Source: Thermoproteota archaeon (GTDB taxonomy: Archaea > Korarchaeota > Korarchaeia > Korarchaeales > Korarchaeaceae). Taken from it: a stretch of DNA of 64,000 nucleotides. The notes beneath the pieces were generated by a model. That model saw only the letters and a list, made by a program, of their open reading frames with translations. It searched no databases and had not been told where the DNA came from. Below are positions 49,082-57,707 of the stretch, piece after piece. Both the position numbers and the translations under genes were made by a program. The stretch lies in assembly GCA_027491915.1 (NCBI GenBank), contig JAOZGC010000002.1, positions 186,001 to 250,000 on the forward strand, in the 5' to 3' direction. The number at the start of each line of letters is the position of its first letter. The first letter of the stretch is position 1.

Positions 49082-50650
49082 TCAGTGGACGAAGAAGAGC
49101 ATCACGAAGGTCCCCAGCGGTAGGAAGGCCAACTCCCTGAGGGAGGACGTGACGTGGCCCGTCCTGACCGTCCCCAGGCTGAGGGCCATGACCACCGTCT
49201 GGACCACGGCCTGCATCATCAGGGCCCCCCTTATGGACTCGGTCGCCATCTGCGATATGGATTCGAGGTTCATCACGTTGAACAGCAGGGTGTAGGACCC
49301 GAGGACCAGCAGGAACGCGACCGTGGCGGTCAGATAGTTCCCCGTCTTCGTCCCCTCGGTCTCTATCCAGAGCTCCCTAATCCTGGTCGAGAAGCTGGCT
49401 ATGGTGGCGAAGGTCTCCTCCAGGTCGGCCCCGGCCTCCAGGGCCTTTATTATCAGGAGGGCGCTCATTCTGGACACGCTGTACCTGAGCTCCTCCGCTA
49501 TCCTGGACAGGATCAGGGGGTAGGGGAGCTTCAGGCTGGCCCATGCCTTCATCTTCGTGCCGAGGGTCTTCAGGTGCCTGTAGGGTATCTTCATCTCCCT
49601 TATGGCGTCGCCGAATGCCCTGCCCCCCCTGAGCTCCGAGAACAGGTCCGCCAGGAGGAGGGGAAAGTCGAAGGACTGCCCCCTGAAGGTGACCTCCTCC
49701 CCCCTTATCGTCAGCCACCCGGCCAGCCCGCCCGCGGCCACCGCCGCCGAAATCGCGTGATATATCGTCATCTGCGCCGGGAGGATCCCCCTGTCCAGGG
49801 CGAAGAACATCCCGGCGAACGTCATCAACCCTACCCCGAACGCCGTCGCCCACCCGTGCACCACCGTCTCGCTCCTGAAGCTGAAGAACCTCACCGAGAA
49901 GATCTTGAACATGCTCACGAAGATCGGGGTGGGGACCAGGGTCGTCAGGAGTGTGGAGTACATGGCCTCGGTCGGGACCTGGCCCTGCTCTACCAGGGCC
50001 TGGAAGGCGAACATCATCATCATCACGAACGGGAAGACCGTGGAAGATAGGGTGTATATGATCAGTATCATCATCAGCCTCTCCGTGGTCTGCCTCATGG
50101 CAATCATGGACCTCTCGACCGACTCGTCCAGCTCGGTCTTGAGCATCTCCTCGACCGCCTCTCCCCTGGTGGCCAGGTAGTCGGCCAGCCTGGAATATAT
50201 CCTGGCCCAGAACCTGGACGGAGAGAGCCTCCTGTTTATGGCCAACCCCTTCAGGGTCCCCGCCCCCTCCAGCCTGCCCGCCGCCCTGGTGAAGTACTCC
50301 CTGGCCTCCGGGTCGGGGGATATGGATCCTGCCGCCCTGAGGCTGCTGCTGACGGATCTGCCCACCTTCTGGAGCACCCATATGGTGGCCAGGTAGGCCC
50401 AGAGGTCCTTCTCTATCTTGCTGGCCATGTTCATTGAGTTCAGGAAGGGGGTGAGGGCGTACATCCCAGGTATCATGACGGCCACGACCGCGGCGTAAAG
50501 GGGGTTCTCCATGGACCCCCAGAGCGCGAGGACGGCCGCCAGGGCCGCCGAGGCGGCCGCTATCAGGAGGACCCTCCTGGTGAAGCTCTCGGCCGTCGTG
50601 TCGAACATCCCCGCCTTTATGAGCCTCTCCTCTGATATCAGGGCCACCAT
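49082..50650 (-). CDS. Archaeal type IV pilus/TadC-FlaJ-type membrane platform protein
   Basis: A 522-residue membrane protein with a duplicated GspF/TadC-like arrangement. Cytoplasmic helical segments (EKDLWAYLATIWVLQKVGRS, ADLFSELRGGRAFGDAIREM) alternate with pairs of membrane helices (LMMILIIYTLSSTVFPFVMMMMF; LTATVAFLLVLGSYTLLF). It is the inner-membrane base on which pilins assemble and works with the ATPase encoded four bases upstream. Size and duplication fit archaeal FlaJ/TadC proteins. Confidence 0.9.
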   Translation of the reverse strand: MVALISEERLIKAGMFDTTAESFTRRVLLIAAASAALAAVLALWGSMENPLYAAVVAVMIPGMYALTPFLNSMNMASKIEKDLWAYLATIWVLQKVGRSVSSSLRAAGSISPDPEAREYFTRAAGRLEGAGTLKGLAINRRLSPSRFWARIYSRLADYLATRGEAVEEMLKTELDESVERSMIAMRQTTERLMMILIIYTLSSTVFPFVMMMMFAFQALVEQGQVPTEAMYSTLLTTLVPTPIFVSMFKIFSVRFFSFRSETVVHGWATAFGVGLMTFAGMFFALDRGILPAQMTIYHAISAAVAAGGLAGWLTIRGEEVTFRGQSFDFPLLLADLFSELRGGRAFGDAIREMKIPYRHLKTLGTKMKAWASLKLPYPLILSRIAEELRYSVSRMSALLIIKALEAGADLEETFATIASFSTRIRELWIETEGTKTGNYLTATVAFLLVLGSYTLLFNVMNLESISQMATESIRGALMMQAVVQTVVMALSLGTVRTGHVTSSLRELAFLPLGTFVMLFFVH

Positions 50651-50654
50651 CCCT

Positions 50655-52100
50655 CTAACCCGCCCTTGCCTCTATCTCCGGCCCGAGCTTGGCCCCCCTC
50701 GCCACCATATCCTCGAGCCTCTCGGCCTTCTCCAGCAGCTCCTCGGCGATGTCCTGTATGTGTCTATCCTCCTTCTTTGCTATCTCCCTCAGCAGGTAGC
50801 TGTCCCTCAGCGGGTTTCCTATCAGCTCCCCCATCTTCCTGGTGAAGACGTCTCTCAACTCCACATCGCCGTCCACGTACTCTATCTCGGCTATCCTGAC
50901 CACGTACCTGTTTCCCCCCTCCCTCCTGAGCAGGGCGGCCACCTTGAAGTCCGCCACCCTCTCGAGCGGGAGGTTGATGGGGTCGCTCGTCAGCCTGGCT
51001 ATGACCCCCTCCAGGGTGTCCGAGTGGAAGGTGGTTAGGGCCGTGTGGCCCAGGTTGATGAACTGAACCAGGAGTCTGGTCTCCACCCCCCTGCTCTCTC
51101 CCACGACCACGTAGTCGGGTCTCATCCTAAGCACGTCCCTCATCAGGTCCGCTATGCTGAGCCCCGAGGCCGCCGTCCCCGGGGGCTGACCTATGAGCGA
51201 CGTCCAGTTCTTGTGCCTGGGGAGGTATATCTCCGGGGTGTCCTCAACGGTCACTATGTGCCTGTCGGTGGGCAGCAGCGAGAGGAGCGCGTTGAGGAAG
51301 GTGGTCTTCCCGGAACCCGTCTCCCCGACTATGAAGCCGGACATGCCGTGCTCGGCCAGGAGCCAGAGATAGGCTGCGGCCTCCACGGTTATGGTTCCCC
51401 CCGATATGAGCTCCGCTATCCCGGGCCTCTTGACGAACTTCCTTATCGTGAGCGTGGTCCCCCCCTCGCTCGCGACCTGTCCGAACAGGGCGTGGACCCT
51501 GCTCCCATCCGGGAGCTTCCCCTCGAGTCTCGGCTTCGCCAGGGACACCTGCCTGCCAACCCTCTCGGCCAGCTTCAGGACCAGGAGCCTCGCCTCATCC
51601 TCCGTGACCTCTATGTTGGTCTCGTACCATCCCGGCTTGCCCGACAGGACGACGAAGAACCTCTTCGACCCCCTGGCCGGGAGGGTAACGTCCTCCACGT
51701 ACGGGTCCATCATTATGGGCTCGAGCGGGCCGAGTCCCTCGACGTTCCTCCTCAGATAGTACTTGAGCGCCTCCACCGCCCTGTCGAACCTCTCTCCCTT
51801 GGCCTTTGCCTTCCTCTTCTTCAGGACCCTCCTGGCGGCCTCGTCGTACAGCCTCTCCATGGCCTCCAGATCCTCGGGGGTTACCCTGGCCAGCACGTAC
51901 TCCTCCGCCTCCGAGAGGACATCCTCCGGCGGAATTGGGGGCTCGACGACGACGTACCTCTTGCCGACGAGCCCCCTCCAGACGAGCCCCGGGACGAGCT
52001 CCACAACCTCCTCCATCTCCGAGAGGGACCTCCTCCTCTCGTCCCAGGAGTCGGCGAACCTCAACACGTCCTCCCTCTTCTTGCCGCCGAACAATCCCAT
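50655..52100 (-). CDS. Type IV pilus assembly ATPase (GspE/TadA/FlaI type)
   Basis: A 481-residue secretion ATPase powering pilus assembly. An N-terminal domain with a YYLRRNVEGLGPLEPIMMDP segment leads to Walker A GETGSGKTTFLNAL (259-272), an Asp box VTVEDTPEI (283-291), Walker B DYVVVGESRGVET and a His box TALTTFHSDT. It is cotranscribed with the platform protein and pilin-like genes; its ATG begins right at the upstream stop. Which filament it builds (adhesion pilus versus other) is not determined, but no archaellum-specific genes (flaH, flaG) are seen. Confidence 0.93.
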   Translation of the reverse strand: MGLFGGKKREDVLRFADSWDERRRSLSEMEEVVELVPGLVWRGLVGKRYVVVEPPIPPEDVLSEAEEYVLARVTPEDLEAMERLYDEAARRVLKKRKAKAKGERFDRAVEALKYYLRRNVEGLGPLEPIMMDPYVEDVTLPARGSKRFFVVLSGKPGWYETNIEVTEDEARLLVLKLAERVGRQVSLAKPRLEGKLPDGSRVHALFGQVASEGGTTLTIRKFVKRPGIAELISGGTITVEAAAYLWLLAEHGMSGFIVGETGSGKTTFLNALLSLLPTDRHIVTVEDTPEIYLPRHKNWTSLIGQPPGTAASGLSIADLMRDVLRMRPDYVVVGESRGVETRLLVQFINLGHTALTTFHSDTLEGVIARLTSDPINLPLERVADFKVAALLRREGGNRYVVRIAEIEYVDGDVELRDVFTRKMGELIGNPLRDSYLLREIAKKEDRHIQDIAEELLEKAERLEDMVARGAKLGPEIEARAG

Positions 52101-52565
52101 TCAACCGCCTCCCTCCTTGGAGCCTATCACGTTGGCTATCCTAATCTGGAAGGTGCCGTTGTAGGGTCCCATGACCACGTAGATCCTCCCCCCGTACAGC
52201 TTGGGCGGGGCCATCACCGGTATGCCAGAGTAATAGGTGGCCTCCGCCTTGACCCTCGTCTCCCCGAGCACGGTCCTCCCTACGACCCAGACCTCCAGCT
52301 TCCCGGTCCCGTTGACCGGCTGATCCACGTGCACCTCGTAGTGCTTGTCCCGGCTCTCGGGCACCGTTATCTCCGAGACCATAGTCACCACACCGGACTC
52401 GAAGCTCCTCGCCACGAAGGTTATCTCGGCCGCCAGCTTCTCGGCCAGGTCGTTTGCCTCCTGCTGGAGCCTCATGTTGACGAGGGCCGGCCTTATTCCC
52501 AGCAGGTAGAGGGCCATGGTGGAGGCGATGAGCACCAGGACCGCCCACGTGATGGCCGACCTCAA
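52101..52565 (-). CDS. Pilin-like protein of the pilus locus
   Basis: A 154-residue protein with an N-terminal helix (AITWAVLVLIASTMALYLLGI) that continues into an amphipathic helix (MRLQQEANDLAEKLAAEITF), followed by a beta-rich C-terminus ending QIRIANVIGSKEGGG. This is the minor-pilin layout. No clear prepilin cleavage motif. Its start overlaps the upstream gene by four bases and its stop touches the ATPase ATG. Confidence 0.75.
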   Translation of the reverse strand: MRSAITWAVLVLIASTMALYLLGIRPALVNMRLQQEANDLAEKLAAEITFVARSFESGVVTMVSEITVPESRDKHYEVHVDQPVNGTGKLEVWVVGRTVLGETRVKAEATYYSGIPVMAPPKLYGGRIYVVMGPYNGTFQIRIANVIGSKEGGG

Positions 52566-53674
52566 GCCCTCGCCCCCGCCTCCACCCTGACTATCAGTAT
52601 GTAGGGGCGGACCATGACCACGTTGTAAGCCCTGGGCCCGCTGGGTCCGACCGCCTCTACCACGAAGATGCCCGGCGTCACCCCGAACGGGTCATCCAGA
52701 TCCCAGATCAGGGCGTTGGAGTCGTTGAGGGTGAGGATCACCAGCCCGTCGGACAGCCTGCGCACGGTCCAGTTCGCCGGGTATATGGGATGGTAGGTGA
52801 GGTGGACCGTCTCCCCCGCGGTGTAAGAGTGATCGGCCGCGTCGAGCCAGTAACCTCCGGGGCTGGCCTCCACGACGGCGGCCACCCTGGAAACCTTCAG
52901 GTTTGCCCCACCCGGGTCGTAGGTGGCCGTCACGTTCACCTGCCCGGCCAGGGGGCAGACCAGTATCGTGTCCCCCGTCCCTGAGTCGGTGCAGGTGACC
53001 ACGTCCTTGGTCTCGTTGAACTCGTATATCATCCCCACGTCGGTCGCGTTGCCCTCCAGGGTCGGGTCTATCAGGGAGCAGACCGCCGGGTTGGCGCACC
53101 TGCCGGCGCAGGTCGTCGCCTCCATGCACTCGAACTTGGCGGATACCGTCACGCTGGAATTCTCTATCGGGAGGCCGTTCCTGGCGTCGTAGTAGACCAC
53201 CATCAGCCTCAGGGGGTCCATGGTCCCAGACTGGGCGCTGGCGTTGTACCACTCCCTCTCGAAGACGATCTCGCTGAGGACCGTCCCGTTCGGCATCACG
53301 TAGACGGGACACGGCTTCTCGGCGATCGACAGCCCGGCGGCCTCCGACCGGTTCAGGTTGTCGAACACCACCGCGGATCCGACGACGGCCGAGCCGTTCG
53401 ACAAGGATAGGTTGACCCTGAGCATGAGCCCCGAGTCCCTGGATATCGCGTCGGCCCACTCGGCCAGGGTCTGGTTCACGTCGGACGCCGGATTCGGGGA
53501 GTAGGCGAACATCCTGACGTAGGCGTACCCCAGCACGGAGGCGGCGCTCCTGGCCACGGCGTACCTGCCCTGGGCCACGTCCACCTGGACCTGGGGCCTC
53601 AGCATGACCACCCCCACCAGGGCGGCCCCTATCAGGGCGACCCCGACTATCGCCTCTATCGGCTCCACGTCCAC
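52562..53674 (-). CDS. Large pilin-like/extracellular protein with Cys-rich loop
   Basis: A 370-residue protein. It begins with a short acidic stretch and a pilin-like helix (EAIVGVALIGAALVGVVML). The extracellular part contains a cysteine-rich loop (FECMEATTCAGRCANPAVC) and beta-rich segments with many N-x-S/T sites, and ends RPYILIVRVEAGARA. GTG start. A likely minor subunit or tip adhesin of the pilus. Overlaps the next gene by four bases. Confidence 0.74.
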   Translation of the reverse strand: MDVEPIEAIVGVALIGAALVGVVMLRPQVQVDVAQGRYAVARSAASVLGYAYVRMFAYSPNPASDVNQTLAEWADAISRDSGLMLRVNLSLSNGSAVVGSAVVFDNLNRSEAAGLSIAEKPCPVYVMPNGTVLSEIVFEREWYNASAQSGTMDPLRLMVVYYDARNGLPIENSSVTVSAKFECMEATTCAGRCANPAVCSLIDPTLEGNATDVGMIYEFNETKDVVTCTDSGTGDTILVCPLAGQVNVTATYDPGGANLKVSRVAAVVEASPGGYWLDAADHSYTAGETVHLTYHPIYPANWTVRRLSDGLVILTLNDSNALIWDLDDPFGVTPGIFVVEAVGPSGPRAYNVVMVRPYILIVRVEAGARA

Positions 53675-53680
53675 CCCGCG

Positions 53681-54205
53681 TCACCCCCCGAACAGGGTCA
53701 CCTCCGCCCTGTAGAGTCCCTCCCCCATGGTGTTCCCGTTCACGGTCGCGTCCCCGGCCAGGTAGACGTACACCTTCTGTCCCACGGCGAACCCCCTGGT
53801 AACCTTCGATCCGAGGATCAGGGACGCCCTCCGGGAGAACTCCCCGGACGACTCGTTGAACCGGTAGAAGGACACCCTCACGTCCAGCCCCCCGGTGGGT
53901 AGGGCCGACTTGAACTGGCCGTAGGTCATGTTGGCCGCCCGCTCCAGCTTGACTGGGTCCACCACGTAGGGCCATATTATCGAGTAGTTGACGCCCTCGT
54001 CCACCAGGGCTAGGCCGACCCTCATCTCCGTGGAGTTCCAGTTGCCAGGTCCCTCGAACACCTGCGCGACCACCAGGCTGGCCGTCTCCTGCATGGCCCT
54101 GGGATTCCTGACCGCCTGGCCCTGCATGATCGACATCGCGAAGGCCCCGAACACGAGCACCGGTATGAGGGATGCCAGAAATGCCACGGCCTTCCTCGTC
54201 CCCAC
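53681..54205 (-). CDS. Exported pilus-locus protein
   Basis: A 174-residue protein with an N-terminal hydrophobic helix (AVAFLASLIPVLVFGAFAMSI) after a short basic start, and a mixed extracellular part with sequons, ending VYLAGDATVNG...RAEVTLFGG. Starts with GTG overlapping the previous stop as TAGTG. A minor pilin-like role is inferred from position and topology. Confidence 0.72.
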   Translation of the reverse strand: MGTRKAVAFLASLIPVLVFGAFAMSIMQGQAVRNPRAMQETASLVVAQVFEGPGNWNSTEMRVGLALVDEGVNYSIIWPYVVDPVKLERAANMTYGQFKSALPTGGLDVRVSFYRFNESSGEFSRRASLILGSKVTRGFAVGQKVYVYLAGDATVNGNTMGEGLYRAEVTLFGG

Positions 54206-54696
54206 TACCCCCCGAATGTTATAGATATCGTCATATTACCTTTGTTCTCTATCCTGACCGGGACCTGCTCCCCGGACGGGGCCAGGCCGCTGACCAATAT
54301 CCTCCAGCTCCCGACGGCCGCTATCCTGAACAAGACGGCGTTCCCGGTCGCTGACTGATTCAGCACGCTCACCGCCCCCCTGGCGAGCGTCATGGTGCCT
54401 ACGGCCTCCGGCGGGTTGTAGAGCACTATCTCCAGGGACCTGTTCTCCCAGGGGCCGGATCCCCCTCTCATTACCACCTCTGAGGGGACGTTGACCCCCA
54501 GGGTGGTCATGAACCCGCTCCCCGACAGGGCCGCGCTCTCGAGGGCCTCGTGTATCTCGAAGGCCACGTTCTTGGCCTGGGAATACCTGGCCTCCCTGGT
54601 CTTCTCCTCTATCATGGGGTAGACTATCGAGTAACCCAGCAGGATTATCGCCAGTCCCAGCACGATCATTACGGCGGCCTCGACGCTGGCCTCCAA
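54205..54696 (-). CDS. Pilin-like protein of the pilus locus
   Basis: A 163-residue protein starting MEASVEAAVMIVLGLAIILLG, a hydrophobic N-terminal helix leading into an amphipathic helix (MIEEKTREARYSQAKNVAFEI) and a beta-rich domain ending IENKGNMTISITFGG. The two-helix start is typical of archaeal minor pilins and of the protein at 44004. It is the first gene of the tight downstream block 54696-49082, separated from the upstream pilin by a terminator. Confidence 0.74.
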   Translation of the reverse strand: MEASVEAAVMIVLGLAIILLGYSIVYPMIEEKTREARYSQAKNVAFEIHEALESAALSGSGFMTTLGVNVPSEVVMRGGSGPWENRSLEIVLYNPPEAVGTMTLARGAVSVLNQSATGNAVLFRIAAVGSWRILVSGLAPSGEQVPVRIENKGNMTISITFGG

Positions 54697-54810
54697 TCAC
54701 AAAACCCCCCACTCGGCTTCAGGGGAGATGGGGGAGGAGGGCGGATGCGGCGGGAGGGGACGAGCGGGGGACCAACCGAACAAGACGAATAGGGAAAGGG
54801 CAATAGAAGG

Positions 54811-54841
54811 AAAAAAGGGAGCCCCTCCCCCGAGAGGCTCC
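54811..54841 (-). terminator. Hairpin plus T-run after the 54.9-kb pilin gene
   Basis: On the minus strand GGAGCC...GGCTCC (54841-54836 with 54823-54818) encloses a 12-base loop and is followed by C and six Ts (54816-54811). It sits 17 bases after the pilin stop and would allow high pilin expression relative to the assembly genes downstream. Confidence 0.6.
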
Positions 54842-54857
54842 GGCGGGCTGAAGGCCC

Positions 54858-55325
54858 TCAAGGCCTGTATATCTGCTCGGCCCTGGTGCCCTCCGGCCCG
54901 TAGACTATGACGGTGAAGGTAGAGGTCGCGGGCTGGCCCTGGCCGTTCATCGTGAACTGCCAGGCCGTGCCGACGGTCATGTCCGCGGTGGACGCCACGG
55001 CCCCACCTCCGACCTGGGTTATGCTGCTCGGGTGCACGGTGTACTCGCCGGTGCTGTTCTTTATGACCACGGACCAGCTGGCGGTATCTCCGGCCTCCGC
55101 CAGGTCGTTCGGCCCCTGGTTCTTCACCGTTATCACGAGGTTGTTGCTGCCGTCGTTTGGATTTATGCTGATGACCTCCAGCTGCGTGGTCCCGCCGACC
55201 GAGGTGGTCCTCCCGAGGGCGGAGAATATGAAGGAGCCGACCGGGGAGAATATGAGCAGCGCCAGCGCCACCGCGAGCACCAGTATGACGACCTCCACGG
55301 CGACCCTCGAGACGCCAGCCCTCAT
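54858..55325 (-). CDS. Major-pilin candidate (paralogue of 57175)
   Basis: A 155-residue protein. The N-terminus MRAGVSRVAVEVVILVLAVAL is a short basic leader and hydrophobic helix; the rest is a beta-rich domain ending VYGPEGTRAEQIYRP. The start (G-V-S-R-V-A-V) and the end (VYGP.GTRA...Y.P) are shared with the protein at 57175, so the two are paralogues. A strong A/T-rich promoter region at 55376-55392, a GAGGGGGTG ribosome site and a terminator right after the gene suggest high expression, as for a main filament subunit. Confidence 0.8.
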   Translation of the reverse strand: MRAGVSRVAVEVVILVLAVALALLIFSPVGSFIFSALGRTTSVGGTTQLEVISINPNDGSNNLVITVKNQGPNDLAEAGDTASWSVVIKNSTGEYTVHPSSITQVGGGAVASTADMTVGTAWQFTMNGQGQPATSTFTVIVYGPEGTRAEQIYRP

Positions 55326-55375
55326 TCCATTTCACACCCCCTCACGTCCGCGAGGTATGTCACAGTCGCGCGGTT

Positions 55376-55392
55376 CTAAATAAAAATATACC
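55376..55392 (-). promoter_or_regulatory. Long AT-rich promoter of the 54.9-kb pilin gene
   Basis: On the minus strand TATATTTTTATTTAG is the longest AT block among the promoters of this window. It predicts a start near 55358 and a leader of about 30 bases with a ribosome site. Confidence 0.55.
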
Positions 55393-55573
55393 CCCGTGGC
55401 CGATCGTATGTTTCCTTTGATGGCTCAACAGTCGTACCGATCGCTTATCTCCCGCCGCGATCCTCGGCTTTTACCTCGGGCTTGAATGAGGTGGACGGAC
55501 GGCCCGTGGGGGAAGACAAAAGAGGGGGCCGGGTCGAATGGACCCTTTCAGGTTGAGGCCGACCGCTCCCGCC

Positions 55574-57058
55574 TCACCACCCCGAGCCGCACCCCTCGGG
55601 CCCGGGGCACTCGCCGCACCTGATCCACTCTATCGTCAGGGTGTCCGAGTAGTCCGGACCCGAATAGGTGCCGTTCAGCGGATACACCAGGATCGTCGAC
55701 TCGTTGAGCCCCTGGAGGGCGTCGCTGTTGAATATGAAGAAGGCCACCACCGCCTTGGTCCTGCCGCTCATCTCGAACTCGAATTTGTTCCCCGACTCCC
55801 TTATCACCCGGAACGGGGAGAACACGGTTATGTGGGCCCCCACCACTTCCGGCCCTCCCTGCACCCTGACCATCACGGGCTCGTAGAGCCTGTTCTTCAG
55901 GAAGGCCGCCCTTATGACCTTGAAGTCCCCGCCGCTGGGCACGTGGGCGCGTATCCTGCTCGGGCTCCACTTTACGGGTGGCAGCTGGGCGGATCCCTGA
56001 CCGCCTCCCCCTCCGCCGCCGGATCCGCAGCTCTCCGCCGGGAACTCGAACTCCCCAACCTGAACCTGATCTGCGCACCCCTCCGTCTTCAGGTAGAAGA
56101 GCACCCAAGAGAACCCGGCGAACTCCACCTCACCCCTCCTCATGTGGTTTATCTTTACGTTGACCCCGCTCGGGTCCGACCCGCCGGGGAAGCTCCACTC
56201 CTGCTCCCCGTCGGTCACCCTCGCGTTGAGGTCGCCGGCGTCTAGGTGGTAGACCATGTTGACGTCCGCCTTCAGGCTGCCGTCCTGGTACTTCCCGCTC
56301 ATCAGGATGGCCCAGGTGCGCCCCTCCGTTATCTCCTCCCCGTTGACTGTTATGGAGGTGACCCACACCTTGCCGATCCCGAGGCTGCCTACCACGACCT
56401 CCCCGTGGTTGAACTTCAGGTACGCGAATCCGTCGTTCTCGGCCAGTTCTATGCGCACCTCGTCTCCCGGGGAGACGCGGTACTTCTTGAAGCGCCAGCT
56501 CCTCCACATCCTTATATCGAAGGAATTGGAGGCCCTGAATTCCAGGGACCCCGTCAGTCCGAAGCTGCCGCGCGACACGGACTCTATGTTGAACTCGACC
56601 GCGCAGCTCTCATTCAGGACGCACGGCCCTCCTCCTCCCCCGCCACCTCCGTTTCCGCCTGATCCGCCGCCGCCCCCGCCGCCCCCGGATCCTACGGGGA
56701 ACTTCACGGGGATTATCCCGACGGCCGAGCTGTTCCCGTGCTCGACGTAGTACCACACGTCCCCGGTATCATTGTCCGGGAAGAAGGCCACCGTGACCCC
56801 TCTATCGGCCATCCGCTCCCTGTAGGAGCTGAGCGAGGCGTTCACGAAATCCATCCTCTCGCTTGGGGGCAGGTAGGAGGCCTCGGCCGCGAGGCCGGCG
56901 GCGAAGTCCCTCATGTCGTATGAGACCCAGTGGAACGTCTCATCCGCCGACACCTGGGTCGGCACCAGGAGCGGAACGGAGGAGACCACCAGGACCGCGA
57001 ACGCGAAAGCCACCAGCAGTATGCCGCCGGCCCCCCTCCTCCTGACCAAATATCCCAC
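55574..57058 (-). CDS. Exported protein with poly-glycine linkers (possible pilus adhesin)
   Basis: A 494-residue protein with a signal or anchor helix (ILLVAFAFAVLVVSSVPLLV). Two glycine-rich linkers (about residues 122-144 and near 345) divide it into three extracellular regions. Paired cysteines flank the linkers (PCVLNESC; AESCGSGG) and a CGECPGPEGC motif lies at the end. The middle and C-terminal regions are beta-rich. It lies between two paralogous pilin genes and is probably a large filament-associated or adhesive subunit. An ATTATATATT box near 57085 is the likely promoter. Confidence 0.74.
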   Translation of the reverse strand: MGYLVRRRGAGGILLVAFAFAVLVVSSVPLLVPTQVSADETFHWVSYDMRDFAAGLAAEASYLPPSERMDFVNASLSSYRERMADRGVTVAFFPDNDTGDVWYYVEHGNSSAVGIIPVKFPVGSGGGGGGGGSGGNGGGGGGGGPCVLNESCAVEFNIESVSRGSFGLTGSLEFRASNSFDIRMWRSWRFKKYRVSPGDEVRIELAENDGFAYLKFNHGEVVVGSLGIGKVWVTSITVNGEEITEGRTWAILMSGKYQDGSLKADVNMVYHLDAGDLNARVTDGEQEWSFPGGSDPSGVNVKINHMRRGEVEFAGFSWVLFYLKTEGCADQVQVGEFEFPAESCGSGGGGGGGQGSAQLPPVKWSPSRIRAHVPSGGDFKVIRAAFLKNRLYEPVMVRVQGGPEVVGAHITVFSPFRVIRESGNKFEFEMSGRTKAVVAFFIFNSDALQGLNESTILVYPLNGTYSGPDYSDTLTIEWIRCGECPGPEGCGSGW

Positions 57059-57174
57059 CCGGCGCGGGACAACCCCTGCTCCAATATATAATCTTATTGG
57101 CGCCGCCGGCCGAAAACTTCTACCCGGCGCGGGAGATTTCCACGAATTTCAGAAATAAGGCCACCGCCGACATC

Positions 57175-57651
57175 TCACGGGGAGTACCCAGCCCGCGCCC
57201 TGGTGCCGTAGGGACCATACACCGCTATGTCATGGGGCTCGTCGCCGACCCCCGAGCTCAGCCACAGAACGAACACCTCGTTCACGTCCGCTGTGTGGGA
57301 CGGCGGGAGGTTGATCCCATTCGCGTCGGTTATCCTGCTGACCGAGTAAACCTGTCCGTCTATGAAAACCTGCCAGGCGTTCGTCCCCTTCAGCGGAAGC
57401 CCCTCGGGTCCGACGTTCCTTATCGTTATGTTCGCGCTGACCGGGTGGGGGCCGAAGGCCAGGATCTCTATGTTGGTCTTCGGGGCGGCCGACTCGGCCA
57501 CCCCCATAAAGTGGGTCAGGGCCCCGCCGGCCAGCACGAACACCATGCTGGCGGCCGCCACCCCGAGGACTATTAGGACGGCGGTCACCGCCACTCGGGA
57601 TATCCCCGGGGACGTGCGACGGGCGCCGCCTCGGTGCGTGAAGATCCCCAT
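57175..57651 (-). CDS. Pilin candidate (paralogue of 54858)
   Basis: A 158-residue protein with a basic 16-residue leader, then GISRVAVTAVLIVLGVAAASM, a hydrophobic helix matching the pilin at 54858, and a beta-rich domain ending VYGPYGTRARAGYSP. The longer basic leader suggests a class III prepilin processed by the peptidase encoded divergently at 57708. ATG 57651 lies 27 bases from the shared AT block. Confidence 0.8.
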   Translation of the reverse strand: MGIFTHRGGARRTSPGISRVAVTAVLIVLGVAAASMVFVLAGGALTHFMGVAESAAPKTNIEILAFGPHPVSANITIRNVGPEGLPLKGTNAWQVFIDGQVYSVSRITDANGINLPPSHTADVNEVFVLWLSSGVGDEPHDIAVYGPYGTRARAGYSP

Positions 57652-57673
57652 TATCGGCGCCGACGGGCCGGAG

Positions 57674-57682
57674 TAAAAATAA
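57674..57682. promoter_or_regulatory. Shared TATA block for pilin and prepilin peptidase
   Basis: TAAAAATAA centred at 57678 is 27 bases from the pilin ATG (57651, minus) and 30 bases from the peptidase ATG (57708, plus). Both transcripts should be leaderless and co-regulated. Confidence 0.6.
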
Positions 57683-57707
57683 GGATTCCCCCCGACGCGG
57701 CGCGCCC

